Below, in pieces: positions 48,884-58,270 of a stretch of DNA of 64,000 nucleotides. The notes under the pieces are model-generated. The model was not told the DNA's origin. It did not search any database and worked only from the letters and a program-made list of their open reading frames with translations. The position numbers were made by a program, and so were the translations under genes. This DNA is from Moorella sp. E308F (GTDB lineage Bacteria; Bacillota; DSM-521; Neomoorellales; Neomoorellaceae). The stretch spans positions 1,068,411 through 1,132,410 of the forward strand of contig NZ_BJKN01000002.1 of assembly GCF_006538365.1 (NCBI RefSeq), read 5' to 3'. Position 1 is the stretch's first letter. The number at the start of each line of letters is the position of its first letter.

Positions 48884-51292
48884 CTAACGCAGCCTGGCGC
48901 CCAGGCGTTCCTCCAGGGCCCTTTGAATCCTTTCCTGGGCGGCATTCACCTCGGCATCCGTAAGGGTCCGGTCCGGCAGCTGGTACACCAAGGAATAAGC
49001 CAGGCTTTTATATCCGGCCGGGACAGGAGCTCCCCGGTAGACATCAAAGAGAGTGCAGCCTTTAAGCTGGTCACCCCCCGCTTCCCTGATGACTTCTTCT
49101 ACTGCTGCCGCGGGGAGATTTTCCTCTACCACCACCGCCAGGTCCCTTTCCACGGCCGGGAAACGGGGTAACGGTTCGTAACCCACCTGCCTCTGGTTTA
49201 AACTGCCTGCATAATCCCAGTCCAGCTCTAAGACACAGGCCCTGGCCGGTAAATCAAAAGCCGCCAGGACGTCCGGGTGCAGCTCGCCTATGAATCCCAG
49301 GATTGCCTCCCCGGCCTTGATATTTGCCGCCCGGCCGGGATGGAGGAAGGGAATAGTAGCCGTAGCTTCCCAGGTGATGCCTTTGATTTTGACCCTGGCC
49401 AGGATATTTTCTACTATACCTTTTAGATAGAAGAAATCCATCTCGCCTGCCGGCCAGTTCCAGCCGCGGCCGGTAGTCCCCATGACCAGCCCGCCCAGGC
49501 GTAAGGGTTCTACCGGTAACTGCCGGCCCGCAGGAATAAATACCCGGCCCAGTTCGTAAATGGCCACCGGCAGCACCCGGCGGCTGGCATTGCGCCCGGC
49601 CACCTCCAGCAAACCGGGTAAGAGGGAAGGCCGCATAATACTTTGCTCATCCCGTAAGGGGTTATGGATTTTTACTACCCGCCGCCAGGGATGATCGGGT
49701 GGGAGCTGCAACTGATCCAGGGCGCGGGGACCGATAAAGCTGTAGGTAACGACTTCCACGAGGCCGGCCGTTGCCGCCGCCTCCCGGCCGGCTTCCTCCC
49801 AGCGCTGGGCCGGAGTCTGCTTTTCCAGCGCAGTGATATTCCCCGGCAGGGTCACCGGGATGTTATCATAGCCGTACAGCCGGGCAATCTCTTCCACCAG
49901 GTCGATTTCCCGGGTCAGGTCGCCCCGGTAGGCCGGAACTGTTACCTGGAAAGGCCCTTCCCCGCTGACTTCCAGGTGGAGGCGCTCCAGGAGTTCCTTC
50001 ATGGCCGCTGGCGTAAGGGTAGTCCCCAGGAGATAGTTTACCCGTTGCGGTCTTAAAAGTATGGTCACCGGCTGGCGCTTCCTTACATAGCAATCCAGCC
50101 GGCCCCGGGCCACGCTGCCGCCAGCCAGTTCAGCCATCAGCTGGGCCGCCCGGTCGGCAGCTGCGGCTGCCCCTTCCAGGTTCACACCCCGTTCAAAACG
50201 GGTCGAGGCTTCCGAGCGCAGGCCCAGCTTGCGGGAAGTGCGGCGAATGGAAGCGCCGTCGAAGTGGGCAGATTCGATCAGAATGTTGGCCGTCTCCAGG
50301 GTAACCTCTGTCTCCAGACCGCCCATGACGCCGGCTACGGCCACAGGCCGGGCAGCATCGGCAATGACCAGCATTTCCGGATCCAGTTCCCGCTCCACAT
50401 CGTCCAGAGTTTTTATTTTTTCCCCTGCTTCGGCCCGGCGGACGATAATGCGGTGCTGCTGCAGGAGGTCGTAATCAAAGGCATGTAAAGGCTGTCCCAT
50501 CTCCAGCATGACAAAGTTGGTTATATCCACCACGTTATTAATCGGTCGCATGCCGGCGGCCCGCAAACAGGCCTGGAGCCAGGCAGGTGAGGGGCCGATG
50601 CGCACATTGCTCACCAGGCGGGCTACGTAACGAGCGCACAGGTCGGGAGCTTCGATTTCAACTGCCGCGAGATCCTCGATGCGCCGCCCGTCTTCCCGGA
50701 CAGCAATTTCCGGCAGGCGTAAAGGGGCGCCGGTAAGGGCCGCCACTTCCCGCGCAACGCCCAAAATGCTCAGGCAGTCGGCCCTGTTAGGAGTGAGTTC
50801 CAGCACCAGGACGACATCATTGAGCCCCAGGACCTCAGCTGCATCAGCGCCCGGGAGAGTATCGGGCGGCAGGGTAAGGACCCCTTCCCGGTCGGCCGGG
50901 GAGACGAGGTTGGCATCCAGCCCCAGTTCCTGGGCCGAGCAGAGCATACCTTCAGAAGTTACACCGCGGAAGGTGGCCCGGCGAATCTCCCTGCCTCCAG
51001 GTAACTTTGCTCCCTCCAGGGCTACCGCCACCTTCTGGTCTATATAAACGTTGGGGGCTCCTGTTACCAGCTGCAGTTCCCTACCGGTATCGACCCGGCA
51101 AATTACCAGATGTTCAGCATTGGGGTGGGGGGTAATAGACCTAATCTTCCCAACCACCACGCCTCGAAAATCCGGGGCCAGGCTTTCTATGTTTTCCACC
51201 GGCAGGCCGGCCATGGTAAGTTTCTCCGCCAGCTTTTCCGGCGGCAGGTCGATATCTACGTATTGCTTAAGCCATTTATATGGAACACGCAA
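48884..51292 (-). CDS. pheT: Phenylalanine--tRNA ligase subunit beta
   Basis: 802 residues, normal length. It starts MRVPYKWLKQYVDIDLPPEK and has a tRNA-binding OB domain (HLVICRVDTG), B3/B4 editing region, B5 (VNYLLGTTLTPAAMKELLER), a catalytic-like core and a C-terminal anticodon-binding FDX-ACB domain (PRFPAVERDLAVVVEENLPA). It pairs with PheS as an alpha2beta2 enzyme. The TTG start follows GGAGTGATC. It lies 14 bases after pheS in one T-box-controlled transcript. Confidence 0.97.
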   Translation of the reverse strand: MRVPYKWLKQYVDIDLPPEKLAEKLTMAGLPVENIESLAPDFRGVVVGKIRSITPHPNAEHLVICRVDTGRELQLVTGAPNVYIDQKVAVALEGAKLPGGREIRRATFRGVTSEGMLCSAQELGLDANLVSPADREGVLTLPPDTLPGADAAEVLGLNDVVLVLELTPNRADCLSILGVAREVAALTGAPLRLPEIAVREDGRRIEDLAAVEIEAPDLCARYVARLVSNVRIGPSPAWLQACLRAAGMRPINNVVDITNFVMLEMGQPLHAFDYDLLQQHRIIVRRAEAGEKIKTLDDVERELDPEMLVIADAARPVAVAGVMGGLETEVTLETANILIESAHFDGASIRRTSRKLGLRSEASTRFERGVNLEGAAAAADRAAQLMAELAGGSVARGRLDCYVRKRQPVTILLRPQRVNYLLGTTLTPAAMKELLERLHLEVSGEGPFQVTVPAYRGDLTREIDLVEEIARLYGYDNIPVTLPGNITALEKQTPAQRWEEAGREAAATAGLVEVVTYSFIGPRALDQLQLPPDHPWRRVVKIHNPLRDEQSIMRPSLLPGLLEVAGRNASRRVLPVAIYELGRVFIPAGRQLPVEPLRLGGLVMGTTGRGWNWPAGEMDFFYLKGIVENILARVKIKGITWEATATIPFLHPGRAANIKAGEAILGFIGELHPDVLAAFDLPARACVLELDWDYAGSLNQRQVGYEPLPRFPAVERDLAVVVEENLPAAAVEEVIREAGGDQLKGCTLFDVYRGAPVPAGYKSLAYSLVYQLPDRTLTDAEVNAAQERIQRALEERLGARLR

Positions 51293-51306
51293 GTACGATC
51301 ACTCCT

Positions 51307-52329
51307 TTAAAACTGCCTTAAAAAGCGCAGGTCGTTTTCATAGAAGAGGCGCAGGTCATCAACGCCGTACTTCAGCATGGCCACCCGGTCTACCCCCAGG
51401 CCAAAGGCAAAGCCGCTCACCTCTTCCGGGTCATAGCCGGACATGCTTAAAACCCGGGGGTGAACCATACCGCAACCCAGGATTTCCAGCCAGCCGGTGT
51501 GGCCGCATGTCCGGCAGCCCCCGCCGCCACACATAACGCAGGATATATCAACTTCGGCGCTGGGCTCGGTAAAGGGAAAGTAACTGGGCCGGAACCGCAC
51601 CTGAACCTGGTCACCAAACATCTGCCTGACAAAGGCCATCAAAGTACCTTTCAGTTCGCCAAAAGTTACCCTCTTATCCACCAGCAGGCCTTCTACCTGG
51701 AAAAACATGGGCGAGTGGGTGGCGTCATCGTCGCGCCGGTAAACCTTGCCCGGGGCGATAATACGGATGGGTAACTGGGGACGCCGGGCCTCCATTACCC
51801 GCACCTGAACGGGGGAGGTGTGGGTACGGAGCAGGACGTCCTCAGTTATATAAAAAGAATCCTGCATATCCCGGGCCGGGTGTTCTTTAGGAAGATTCAG
51901 AGCCTCAAAGTTGTAATAGTCGCTCTCTACCTCAGGGCCTTCGGCCACATCAAAGCCCAGGCCTATAAAAATGGTTTTGATTTCATTTAAAGTCTGATAC
52001 AGGGGATGGCGGTAACCACGGGGAACAGGCCGTCCCGGCAGGGTTACGTCGATGGCCTCTGCCCGAAGACGCTCGGCCTGTTCCCGGCGCGAAAGGACTT
52101 CCTTAGCCTCCTGAAGGGCTTTTTCCAGTTCTTCCCGTACCTGGTTGGCCAGCTGCCCTACCCGGGGGCGCTCTTCAGGCGGAAGTTTTCCCATTCCCCT
52201 TAAAACCCCGGTCAGCTCCCCTTTCTTGCCCAGGTACTGAACCCTTAAAATCTCCAACTCTTCACTGCTGTTGGCGGCAGCCACCCGGGCCAGGGCTGCC
52301 TTCCTGATGGCTTCAATAGTTGCTAACAT
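51307..52329 (-). CDS. pheS: Phenylalanine--tRNA ligase subunit alpha
   Basis: 340 residues. The class II catalytic motifs are [33 protein letters not shown] and [16 protein letters not shown]. It carries an N-terminal coiled-coil arm for tRNA ([20 protein letters not shown]). The ATG at 52329 has GAGGTG at good spacing, and the ATG two codons upstream is too close to it. First gene of pheST. Confidence 0.97.
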   Translation of the reverse strand: MLATIEAIRKAALARVAAANSSEELEILRVQYLGKKGELTGVLRGMGKLPPEERPRVGQLANQVREELEKALQEAKEVLSRREQAERLRAEAIDVTLPGRPVPRGYRHPLYQTLNEIKTIFIGLGFDVAEGPEVESDYYNFEALNLPKEHPARDMQDSFYITEDVLLRTHTSPVQVRVMEARRPQLPIRIIAPGKVYRRDDDATHSPMFFQVEGLLVDKRVTFGELKGTLMAFVRQMFGDQVQVRFRPSYFPFTEPSAEVDISCVMCGGGGCRTCGHTGWLEILGCGMVHPRVLSMSGYDPEEVSGFAFGLGVDRVAMLKYGVDDLRLFYENDLRFLRQF

Positions 52330-52353
52330 CTGCATCACCTCGGGTATGACAAA

Positions 52354-52625
52354 ATAAAAAGCCTTCGCCCCTTCGGGACGAAAGCTTAAAAGATATCTTT
52401 TACCACCCCAAGTCTCCCGGCACCATCATGCCGCTCCCCTCTAACGGTGGGAACACCGGCTCGGCCTACTCTTTCTTTTCAGCCTGCTGCTCCCGGGCGA
52501 ACTTCACGCGGCCTTTCCCCAGCAGCGCTTCCAGTCAACGACGCCGCCTCCCTGTGGGTTCCGTACCGGCTACTTTGCCCATTCATAGCATTTGGACGCT
52601 AATAACATTTTTGCCTACTGGGTAA
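52354..52625 (-). promoter_or_regulatory. T-box leader of pheST
   Basis: The minus strand shows T-box marks: a stem-I-like segment with CACAGGGAGGCGGC, a candidate UUC (Phe) specifier near 52499-52501, the linker GAAAGAGTAGGCCGAGCC, the antiterminator core GGGGTGGTAAAAG, then terminator arms (GCTTTCGTCCC / GGGGCGAAGGC, 52385-52361) and T-rich sequence to 52351. Uncharged tRNA-Phe would favour antitermination. The left and right limits are approximate. Confidence 0.85.
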
Positions 52626-52753
52626 CCAATCTACGATAAATAATGTAAGCAGCTATAGAACCGGTTTTTTCGAACAGCCTCCAAAAGAACTCCGCCGACA
52701 GGAACAACCTATCACGACCTTTCCTGGAGCTTTTGGGGGTAACTTCTGGGTTA

Positions 52754-52783
52754 ATTATAGCATAGCCCCACTGGCCGTGACAA
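52754..52783 (-). promoter_or_regulatory. Promoter of the T-box-pheST transcript
   Basis: TTGTCA (52783-52778), 18 bases, TATAAT (52759-52754) on the minus strand. The following 120 bases before the T-box contain another CCCCCAAAAG/CTTTTGGAGG hairpin of unknown purpose. Confidence 0.72.
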
Positions 52784-52791
52784 GGCGGAGT

Positions 52792-53949
52792 TTACCCCCG
52801 CGCCCGACGTTTAAACAGGAGCCTGGCTTTGAGGGCGGCCAGGAGGTCCAGCTGGGTCTCCAGAGAGTGAATATTCACAGCGAGGATTTCTCCGATTTTT
52901 TGTAGGCGGTAACGTAGAGTGTTGGGGTGGAGGTAAAAGTGGCGGGCAATAGCCTGAAAGTCACCGTTAAACTGGAAGTACTTTTCCAGAACTTCCAGGT
53001 AGTTCGTCCCGTTCTCCCGGTCAAAGGCCTCCAGACGGCCCAGGGTTTGCTGGTAGTAGTCTTCCAGCTGGTGGGGCGTTAAATGGTAAAGGAGCTTTTC
53101 CACTCCAAGTTCGGCAAAAAAGACAAGTCCCGGCTCCCGGCGCAGTTTGCCTATTTCCAGGGCTATTTTAGCCTCCTGGAAACTTAAATACAGTTCGGTA
53201 GTGGAAGGGTAAAAAAGGCCTACTCCGCCGCCAACGAGCATTCCGGGGACGCAACGGGCCAGTTTTTCCTGCAGGGTGCTGAAAATTCCCTTTAACTTCT
53301 GGCCGGTGGCTCCCTTATCCTCGAGGGCGGGGATGATAATTACCAATTGCCGCTCCCGGGGCAGCAGGATGGCTTCCGGGTAATCCTCCCGGGCTATGGT
53401 GCTTGCCAGTTCTTGAAACTGGTCCTCCGGACCGGTCAGGAGTTCCACGACCATTAAGGCATGGGGCCGGTTTAAATCCCAGCCCCACAACTGCCCCCTG
53501 GCTACCAGGACTTCTTTGGATTCAAAGTTGTTGTAGAGGAGATCATAAACGAAATCGGCGCGGTGGCGCTTTTCGGCAGCAATGACTGCCTGATCCCTGG
53601 CCAGAGCCAGCAGGAGCAACCTGCTGACCTGGTCGATATTGGTGGCTACCGGTTGGGGAAGACCCTTTTCCCCCAGGGCCAGAAGGTAACCGTAATTAGT
53701 AGCACCGCTTTTTAAAGCCACCGCCAGATAAGTCCACCGGCCAAAGGCGGCTTCTTCCCGGCCAGGAGATAAACTGAAGGGCAGGTAACTGCCGACAGAG
53801 AACTGAACCGCATCGCTGGTTGCTATAACCTTTCCCCAGGGATTGCTAATGACAAAGACGGCCCTGAACTGCCGCCCCAGGTAATGAACGAGGCTTTCCA
53901 GGGTACTGCCTTTAATAATAAGATCTATCAAACCAGTCAAAATATCCAT
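52792..53949 (-). CDS. PucR/CdaR-type transcriptional regulator
   Basis: 385 residues. An N-terminal ligand-binding-like part (VFVISNPWGKVIATSDAVQF) precedes a GGDEF-related middle and a C-terminal helix-turn-helix of the PucR family (YFQFNGDFQAIARHFYLHPN, TLRYRLQKIGEILAV). Such proteins often activate catabolic operons in response to a metabolite. The ATG at 53949 has GGAG seven bases upstream. It overlaps the 3' end of the ferredoxin gene by 13 bases, so it is co-transcribed with the cytosolic molybdoenzyme pair and may regulate it. Confidence 0.85.
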   Translation of the reverse strand: MDILTGLIDLIIKGSTLESLVHYLGRQFRAVFVISNPWGKVIATSDAVQFSVGSYLPFSLSPGREEAAFGRWTYLAVALKSGATNYGYLLALGEKGLPQPVATNIDQVSRLLLLALARDQAVIAAEKRHRADFVYDLLYNNFESKEVLVARGQLWGWDLNRPHALMVVELLTGPEDQFQELASTIAREDYPEAILLPRERQLVIIIPALEDKGATGQKLKGIFSTLQEKLARCVPGMLVGGGVGLFYPSTTELYLSFQEAKIALEIGKLRREPGLVFFAELGVEKLLYHLTPHQLEDYYQQTLGRLEAFDRENGTNYLEVLEKYFQFNGDFQAIARHFYLHPNTLRYRLQKIGEILAVNIHSLETQLDLLAALKARLLFKRRARG

Positions 53950-54629
53950 TTGCACTCTCCGTCCTTTGCGCCCCTTTTCCTGCCTGCCTCTCCCTGTCTG
54001 TCTTTCTTCTTTAACCTTTTTTGTATTATTTCCAAACTATCGGCTGTTATTTTGTAAAAATTACAAACTTCCTCCTGCTGGACTTGCTGCCAGTAATGCC
54101 GGCTTTCTCCAGAGCGGTTTATTTGCAGGGAAGGCAGGGTTAAGGCTGGATCAGGCAAAAAAGCTACCCACTGGGAATAGGGGGCCTCGCCGGGATCACT
54201 TTCCCAGGTCATCATATTCAGGGCCCCGGTGGGGCAGGCGGCCACACAGGCCGGCTGCAACCCCTCGTCCAGGCGGGCCAGGCAGAAATTACATTTTTCT
54301 GCCTGGCGCGTTTCCGGATTATAGCGGGGGGCCTGGTAGGGACAGGCCTGGACGCAGGCCTGGCAACCCTGGCAGCGGCGGGGCAGGTGCAGGACCAAGC
54401 CGTCGCGCCGCTTCCAGTAGGCCTTTTCCGGGCAAACCCGGAAACACTCCGGGTTGCGGCAATGGTTGCAGGCAAGGGATACATAGTAACGGCGGCCGTC
54501 TTCTTCTCCTTCCCTTACCTGGCGCCAGTTGATACGGCTGGCTGTCCTGTGCTCGTTCTTGCAGGCCAGCTGGCAATTGCGGCAGCCAACACAGCGCTCC
54601 AGGCGCAGGGCAAAGGCTCTTTGCTTCAC
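53937..54629 (-). CDS. DmsB-like four-cluster ferredoxin subunit
   Basis: 230 residues with four [4Fe-4S] motifs typical of molybdoenzyme electron-transfer subunits: CVGCRNCQLACKNEH, CNHCRNPECFRVCPEKA, CQGCQACVQACPYQAP, CNFCLARLDEGLQPACVAAC. A further C-terminal 70 residues are unusual for DmsB. GTG 54629 overlaps the stop of the upstream molybdenum subunit (GTGA). No membrane anchor gene follows; a regulator gene does. Confidence 0.9.
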   Translation of the reverse strand: MKQRAFALRLERCVGCRNCQLACKNEHRTASRINWRQVREGEEDGRRYYVSLACNHCRNPECFRVCPEKAYWKRRDGLVLHLPRRCQGCQACVQACPYQAPRYNPETRQAEKCNFCLARLDEGLQPACVAACPTGALNMMTWESDPGEAPYSQWVAFLPDPALTLPSLQINRSGESRHYWQQVQQEEVCNFYKITADSLEIIQKRLKKKDRQGEAGRKRGAKDGECKWIF

Positions 54630-56665
54630 AAACGGCAGACCTCCACAAAGCAGTCGTAAAAGGCACAACCGGGAAAGCCGGTGGTAAGAATGCCCATATC
54701 GGTTGCCAGGGGAGACGTTAAAAAATTGACATTATAGTCCCCCGGCGAAAATAACCTTGTCCCCTGGTATTTATCTCTTCCGTACCAACCTTCATAGGCC
54801 ACCACTACCGCCTCCGGCACACCCGGTTCTATCTTCGCCCTGGCAATTATTTCTCCCTGGCCGTTAAAAACCCGCACCACATCTCCTTCCGCCAGGTCTC
54901 GTTTCCGGGCCGCGGCGGGGTTGATCAGCACCACTGGTTCAGGATTAAGCGCCTGCAACCAATCCAGGTTTTGAAACTGGGAGTGGAGCCCGTACTGCTG
55001 GTGGGTGGTCAGGAGCTGCAGGGGGTATTCCGGCGGCGGCGAGGCTGGCCGTATATAAATGGGCAGGTTGGGTAGGCCCAGTTCACCCGCTCTGGCTGAA
55101 TCCAGTTCTATCCTCTCCGGCAGTTCAGGCGGCCGGGCCTTACGCGGCCCACTCAAAAGTTCCTGCCAGCAACTAATGCCAAAGAGTTCCTGCATGCGCC
55201 TGTCAAAGAGTTCATCCAGCCAGTCCCTTGCTTTTTTATGGCTAGGAAAGGTACTGCTGCCGGGGGATAACTCGTTTAGTTTATCCGCCAGGGCGGCAAC
55301 TATCTCCAGGTCGCTCCAGCTTTCATACCAGGGTGCCAGGGCGGGCTCGTTAACGGCCACCCAGCGGTGCCAGTAGCTGGAAACAATATCCCAGGTTTCA
55401 AACAAGGAAGCCGCGGGCAAGACGATATCGGCCAGCCTGGCCGTGGGGGTCAGAAAGTGATCGACGACCACGATCATTTCTAAAGTATTTAAGGCCTGAG
55501 AGAGCAGCCGGGCACCAGCCTCCTGGGTGAGGGGATTGCGGCCGGCCACCCATAAAAATTTAACCGGTGGATCCTGGCAGTGCAGGAGTTCGGCGGCAAA
55601 ATTGTTCATATTCAGGTAACGGTTGCCAGCCTGTCCTGGCGCCCCCGGCCCGCTTCCAACCCTGGGCCACGTATCCAGGTGAGCGTAATACACTCCCCCA
55701 CCCCCGGTTCCCAGGTGACCGGTCAGGGCTGCCAGGGCATTGATGGCCCGGACGTTCTGGCCGCCGTTGGTGTGACGCTGCAGGCCGAAGCCGATCCAGA
55801 TGGCTGCCGGCCGGCTGGTAGCATACATCTCCGCCAGTTCGGTAATGGCGGCAACCTCCAGGCCGGTTTCCCTGGCGGCCCAGGCCTGGGACAGCCCGGC
55901 CAGGTAGCTACGTAAGGCCGGCCATCCTGCCGCATAGCGGCTTAAGCCCTCTTCATCAAGACGCCCTCGCTGCCAGAGGTAGGCCAGGACACCCAGGGCC
56001 AGAGCTCCGTCAGTACCGGGTTTAATCTGCAAATAGTAATCGGCCCACTTTGCCGTCGCTGTAAAGACGGGGTCGATGACCACCACCCTGCCCCCCTGGT
56101 CCCGGGCCTGTTGCAGGAACGGCAGGGAATGAACCGCCGTCCAGGCAGGATTGGTCCCCCAGAGGATAATACATTTATTCCTGGCCAGGTCCTCGGGGTC
56201 GGGGCTGGTCACCCTGCCGAAGTCAAGGTAAAAAGCGTCAAGGCCTGCCGACCAGCAGGGTGAGCCCCCGGCCCGGGTGGTGGGGCCCAGGCTATCAAAA
56301 AAGACGTCTATTATATTTTGCAGCCAGCCGAAATTCCCCGAGTATTTATTTAAAGCAACTGGGAGGGTGCTGCCATACCTGGCTTTAAGGTCCAGGATGC
56401 TGGTGGCAATAAGTTCCAGCGCTTCCTCCCAGGAAAGGCGTTGCCAGTTGCCGGAACCCCGGGGATACTGGCGCAATGGGTAGCGCAGCCGCTCCGGGCT
56501 ATGCACCCGGCGGCTGTAGGCGTAACCCTTGGCACAGAGACGACCCAGGGTATAGCCGTGCTGTGGGTCTCCTTCCAGTTTGACTACCCGGCCGTCTTCC
56601 ACATAAGTCAGCATGGCGCAGGCGTCGTAACAGTTACAGGGACAGGCAGAACGGTAAACAGGCAC
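54626..56665 (-). CDS. Molybdopterin oxidoreductase catalytic subunit without Tat signal (cytosolic paralogue)
   Basis: About 679 residues of the DMSO-reductase family. An N-terminal cluster motif CPCNCYDACAM is followed by GSPCWSAGLDAFYLDFG, WGTNPAWTAVHSLPFLQQAR, IGFGLQRHTNGGQNVRAINA and a C-terminal cofactor-binding domain. Most of its length follows the Tat-bearing protein at 58271. It lacks any signal peptide, so it works in the cytoplasm. GTG 56665 is placed by GGGGTGG; starts up to 56698 are possible. The substrate is unknown. Confidence 0.88.
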   Translation of the reverse strand: MPVYRSACPCNCYDACAMLTYVEDGRVVKLEGDPQHGYTLGRLCAKGYAYSRRVHSPERLRYPLRQYPRGSGNWQRLSWEEALELIATSILDLKARYGSTLPVALNKYSGNFGWLQNIIDVFFDSLGPTTRAGGSPCWSAGLDAFYLDFGRVTSPDPEDLARNKCIILWGTNPAWTAVHSLPFLQQARDQGGRVVVIDPVFTATAKWADYYLQIKPGTDGALALGVLAYLWQRGRLDEEGLSRYAAGWPALRSYLAGLSQAWAARETGLEVAAITELAEMYATSRPAAIWIGFGLQRHTNGGQNVRAINALAALTGHLGTGGGGVYYAHLDTWPRVGSGPGAPGQAGNRYLNMNNFAAELLHCQDPPVKFLWVAGRNPLTQEAGARLLSQALNTLEMIVVVDHFLTPTARLADIVLPAASLFETWDIVSSYWHRWVAVNEPALAPWYESWSDLEIVAALADKLNELSPGSSTFPSHKKARDWLDELFDRRMQELFGISCWQELLSGPRKARPPELPERIELDSARAGELGLPNLPIYIRPASPPPEYPLQLLTTHQQYGLHSQFQNLDWLQALNPEPVVLINPAAARKRDLAEGDVVRVFNGQGEIIARAKIEPGVPEAVVVAYEGWYGRDKYQGTRLFSPGDYNVNFLTSPLATDMGILTTGFPGCAFYDCFVEVCRL

Positions 56666-56808
56666 ACCCACCACCCCTTCTCCCATCCCTCTCTTCAATA
56701 CTATTTTACTTTATTTTGATTCCTTCTGTCCACAGTTCCTGATTAACTAAAACCCCTCGCAGCCGCAGGCATCAGGCAGCTTCGCAACCATGCCGGCTCC
56801 ACGATTAA

Positions 56809-56834
56809 TAAAAACCCCTCGCAGGGGAGGGGTT
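56809..56834 (-). terminator. Intrinsic terminator of the Tat-molybdoenzyme operon
   Basis: Arms AACCCCT (56813-56819) and AGGGGTT (56828-56834) are followed on the minus strand by T residues, 43 bases after the DmsC-like gene. A partial repeat of one arm occurs at 56750, perhaps from a duplication. Confidence 0.8.
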
Positions 56835-56876
56835 GCAACCGCAGGTAAGGAACAGGGCTTTCCGCTAATTTTAGAA

Positions 56877-57698
56877 CTAACCGATGGCCAGTGGTACTGC
56901 TGTACCGTAGAAAAGGGCCCGGCCGATCAATTCTCCCGCCAGGAGAAGGAGCAGGAGGACCAGGGAGAGGGATAGAGAGCCCCTTTCCTGCCGGCGTAAC
57001 TGATAACTGACGGCCAAAGGTGCCAGCCACCCGGCCAGGACCCGCAGCCACCACCATGGGCTGGCCAAAAGAGTGGTCAAGGTCAGCCGGGCTTCCGGCC
57101 CCGCTGCGGCCAGGAAGGTTAGGTATGACAGCGAGCTGATGATACTCAGGAGCAAGAGCGAGACCAGAGCCCGGCTGGCGAGGCCGCCTTCCAGCCATGG
57201 GGCGAGGCCGGGGAGCAACTGCTCGAGGCACATCCCCAGGGCCGGGCCCAGTAGTAAGGCTGTCAGGAAAAAGGTAAGGACGGTATGAAAGTTATACCAG
57301 GCCGGGCGAGCCGGCAGGACATAGATGAGGGCACTGGCCAGCACCCCCAGGAGGCCGCTGGCCAGGGCCAGGACGGCGGCCAGCCGCGCCAGGGGCTGCT
57401 TTCCTCCCTTTGCAGCCAGGTAAGCTGCCAGGAGCAAGAGAAAACACAGGCTGAAAAGCAGGACTTCCCGGCTCAGCCAGGAGGAAGCCAGGTGGGTCAA
57501 GGCCCGGTAGGCGTTTTCCGGGTGGCCGAGGTGGCCCAGGGAGATAACCATTGCTGTCGCTAAAATCCCGGCCGGCAGGAGATAGGTCCATCTGGGATTA
57601 GCTTTACCGGCTGCACCTGGAACCACCATGACCAGGTAGCCGACGGCCATTTGCGCGAAGATGGTGAAAAAAACCAGGGGCCATTCCCAGTTTGTCAT
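56877..57698 (-). CDS. DmsC-like membrane anchor subunit
   Basis: 273 residues with eight predicted membrane helices and the DmsC signature SLGHLGHPENAYRALTHLAS followed by SWLSREVL. DmsC-type anchors carry quinol oxidation sites and hold the extracytoplasmic catalytic dimer. The start abuts the DmsB-like stop. It serves as the quinol entry for the Tat-exported enzyme encoded upstream. Confidence 0.87.
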   Translation of the reverse strand: MTNWEWPLVFFTIFAQMAVGYLVMVVPGAAGKANPRWTYLLPAGILATAMVISLGHLGHPENAYRALTHLASSWLSREVLLFSLCFLLLLAAYLAAKGGKQPLARLAAVLALASGLLGVLASALIYVLPARPAWYNFHTVLTFFLTALLLGPALGMCLEQLLPGLAPWLEGGLASRALVSLLLLSIISSLSYLTFLAAAGPEARLTLTTLLASPWWWLRVLAGWLAPLAVSYQLRRQERGSLSLSLVLLLLLLAGELIGRALFYGTAVPLAIG

Positions 57699-58265
57699 TC
57701 AAACATCCCTCCTGATCTGGACTCCGGCTCGCGGGGGTACGAAACGGACGGATGGCCGGGTAATAGTTATATCGGGAAATCCCGGCAGTTCTTTTACAGT
57801 GCCCGGCTCGGGGAAGGAATTGAGATCCTTTATGAGCTGCAGCGCCCCCACCGGGCAGGCGGCCACGCAGGCCGGCTCCTCATTGCGGTCTACCTTCTGG
57901 TAGCAGAGCTGGCACTTTTCCACCCGGCGGTCCTTTTCGTTGTACTGAGGGGCCCCATAGGGGCAGGCCATGGTGCACAGGCGGCAGCCGATGCAGCGGG
58001 CGTGGTCCTGGAGGACGATGCCGTCCTCGCGCTTGCTGTAGGCCCCCACCGGGCAGACCTTGAGACAGGCCGGGTCGGCGCAGTGGTTGCAGGCAAGGGA
58101 CATAAAGTTGCGCTCCGGATAAGGGAGGCTGGCTTCCCGCTGCTGGTAGACCCGCCGCCAGCGGGGCTTGACCTCCGTTTGATATTCGTTTTTGCAGGCC
58201 ATCTCACAGCTGAAGCAACCTATGCATTTTTCCGTATCCACCAGAAAACCCAGTTGCTTGGCCAC
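57699..58265 (-). CDS. DmsB-like four-cluster ferredoxin subunit (Tat-enzyme set)
   Basis: 188 residues with all four [4Fe-4S] motifs: CIGCFSCEMACKNEY, CNHCADPACLKVCPVGA, CIGCRLCTMACPYGAP, CQLCYQKVDRNEEPACVAAC. It passes electrons from the membrane anchor to the catalytic subunit. The GTG at 58265 is favoured by GAGGTGA; another GTG at 58274 overlaps the upstream stop. It is shorter than the paralogue at 53937, at the usual length for the family. Confidence 0.92.
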   Translation of the reverse strand: MAKQLGFLVDTEKCIGCFSCEMACKNEYQTEVKPRWRRVYQQREASLPYPERNFMSLACNHCADPACLKVCPVGAYSKREDGIVLQDHARCIGCRLCTMACPYGAPQYNEKDRRVEKCQLCYQKVDRNEEPACVAACPVGALQLIKDLNSFPEPGTVKELPGFPDITITRPSVRFVPPRAGVQIRRDV

Positions 58266-58270
58266 GGCCC

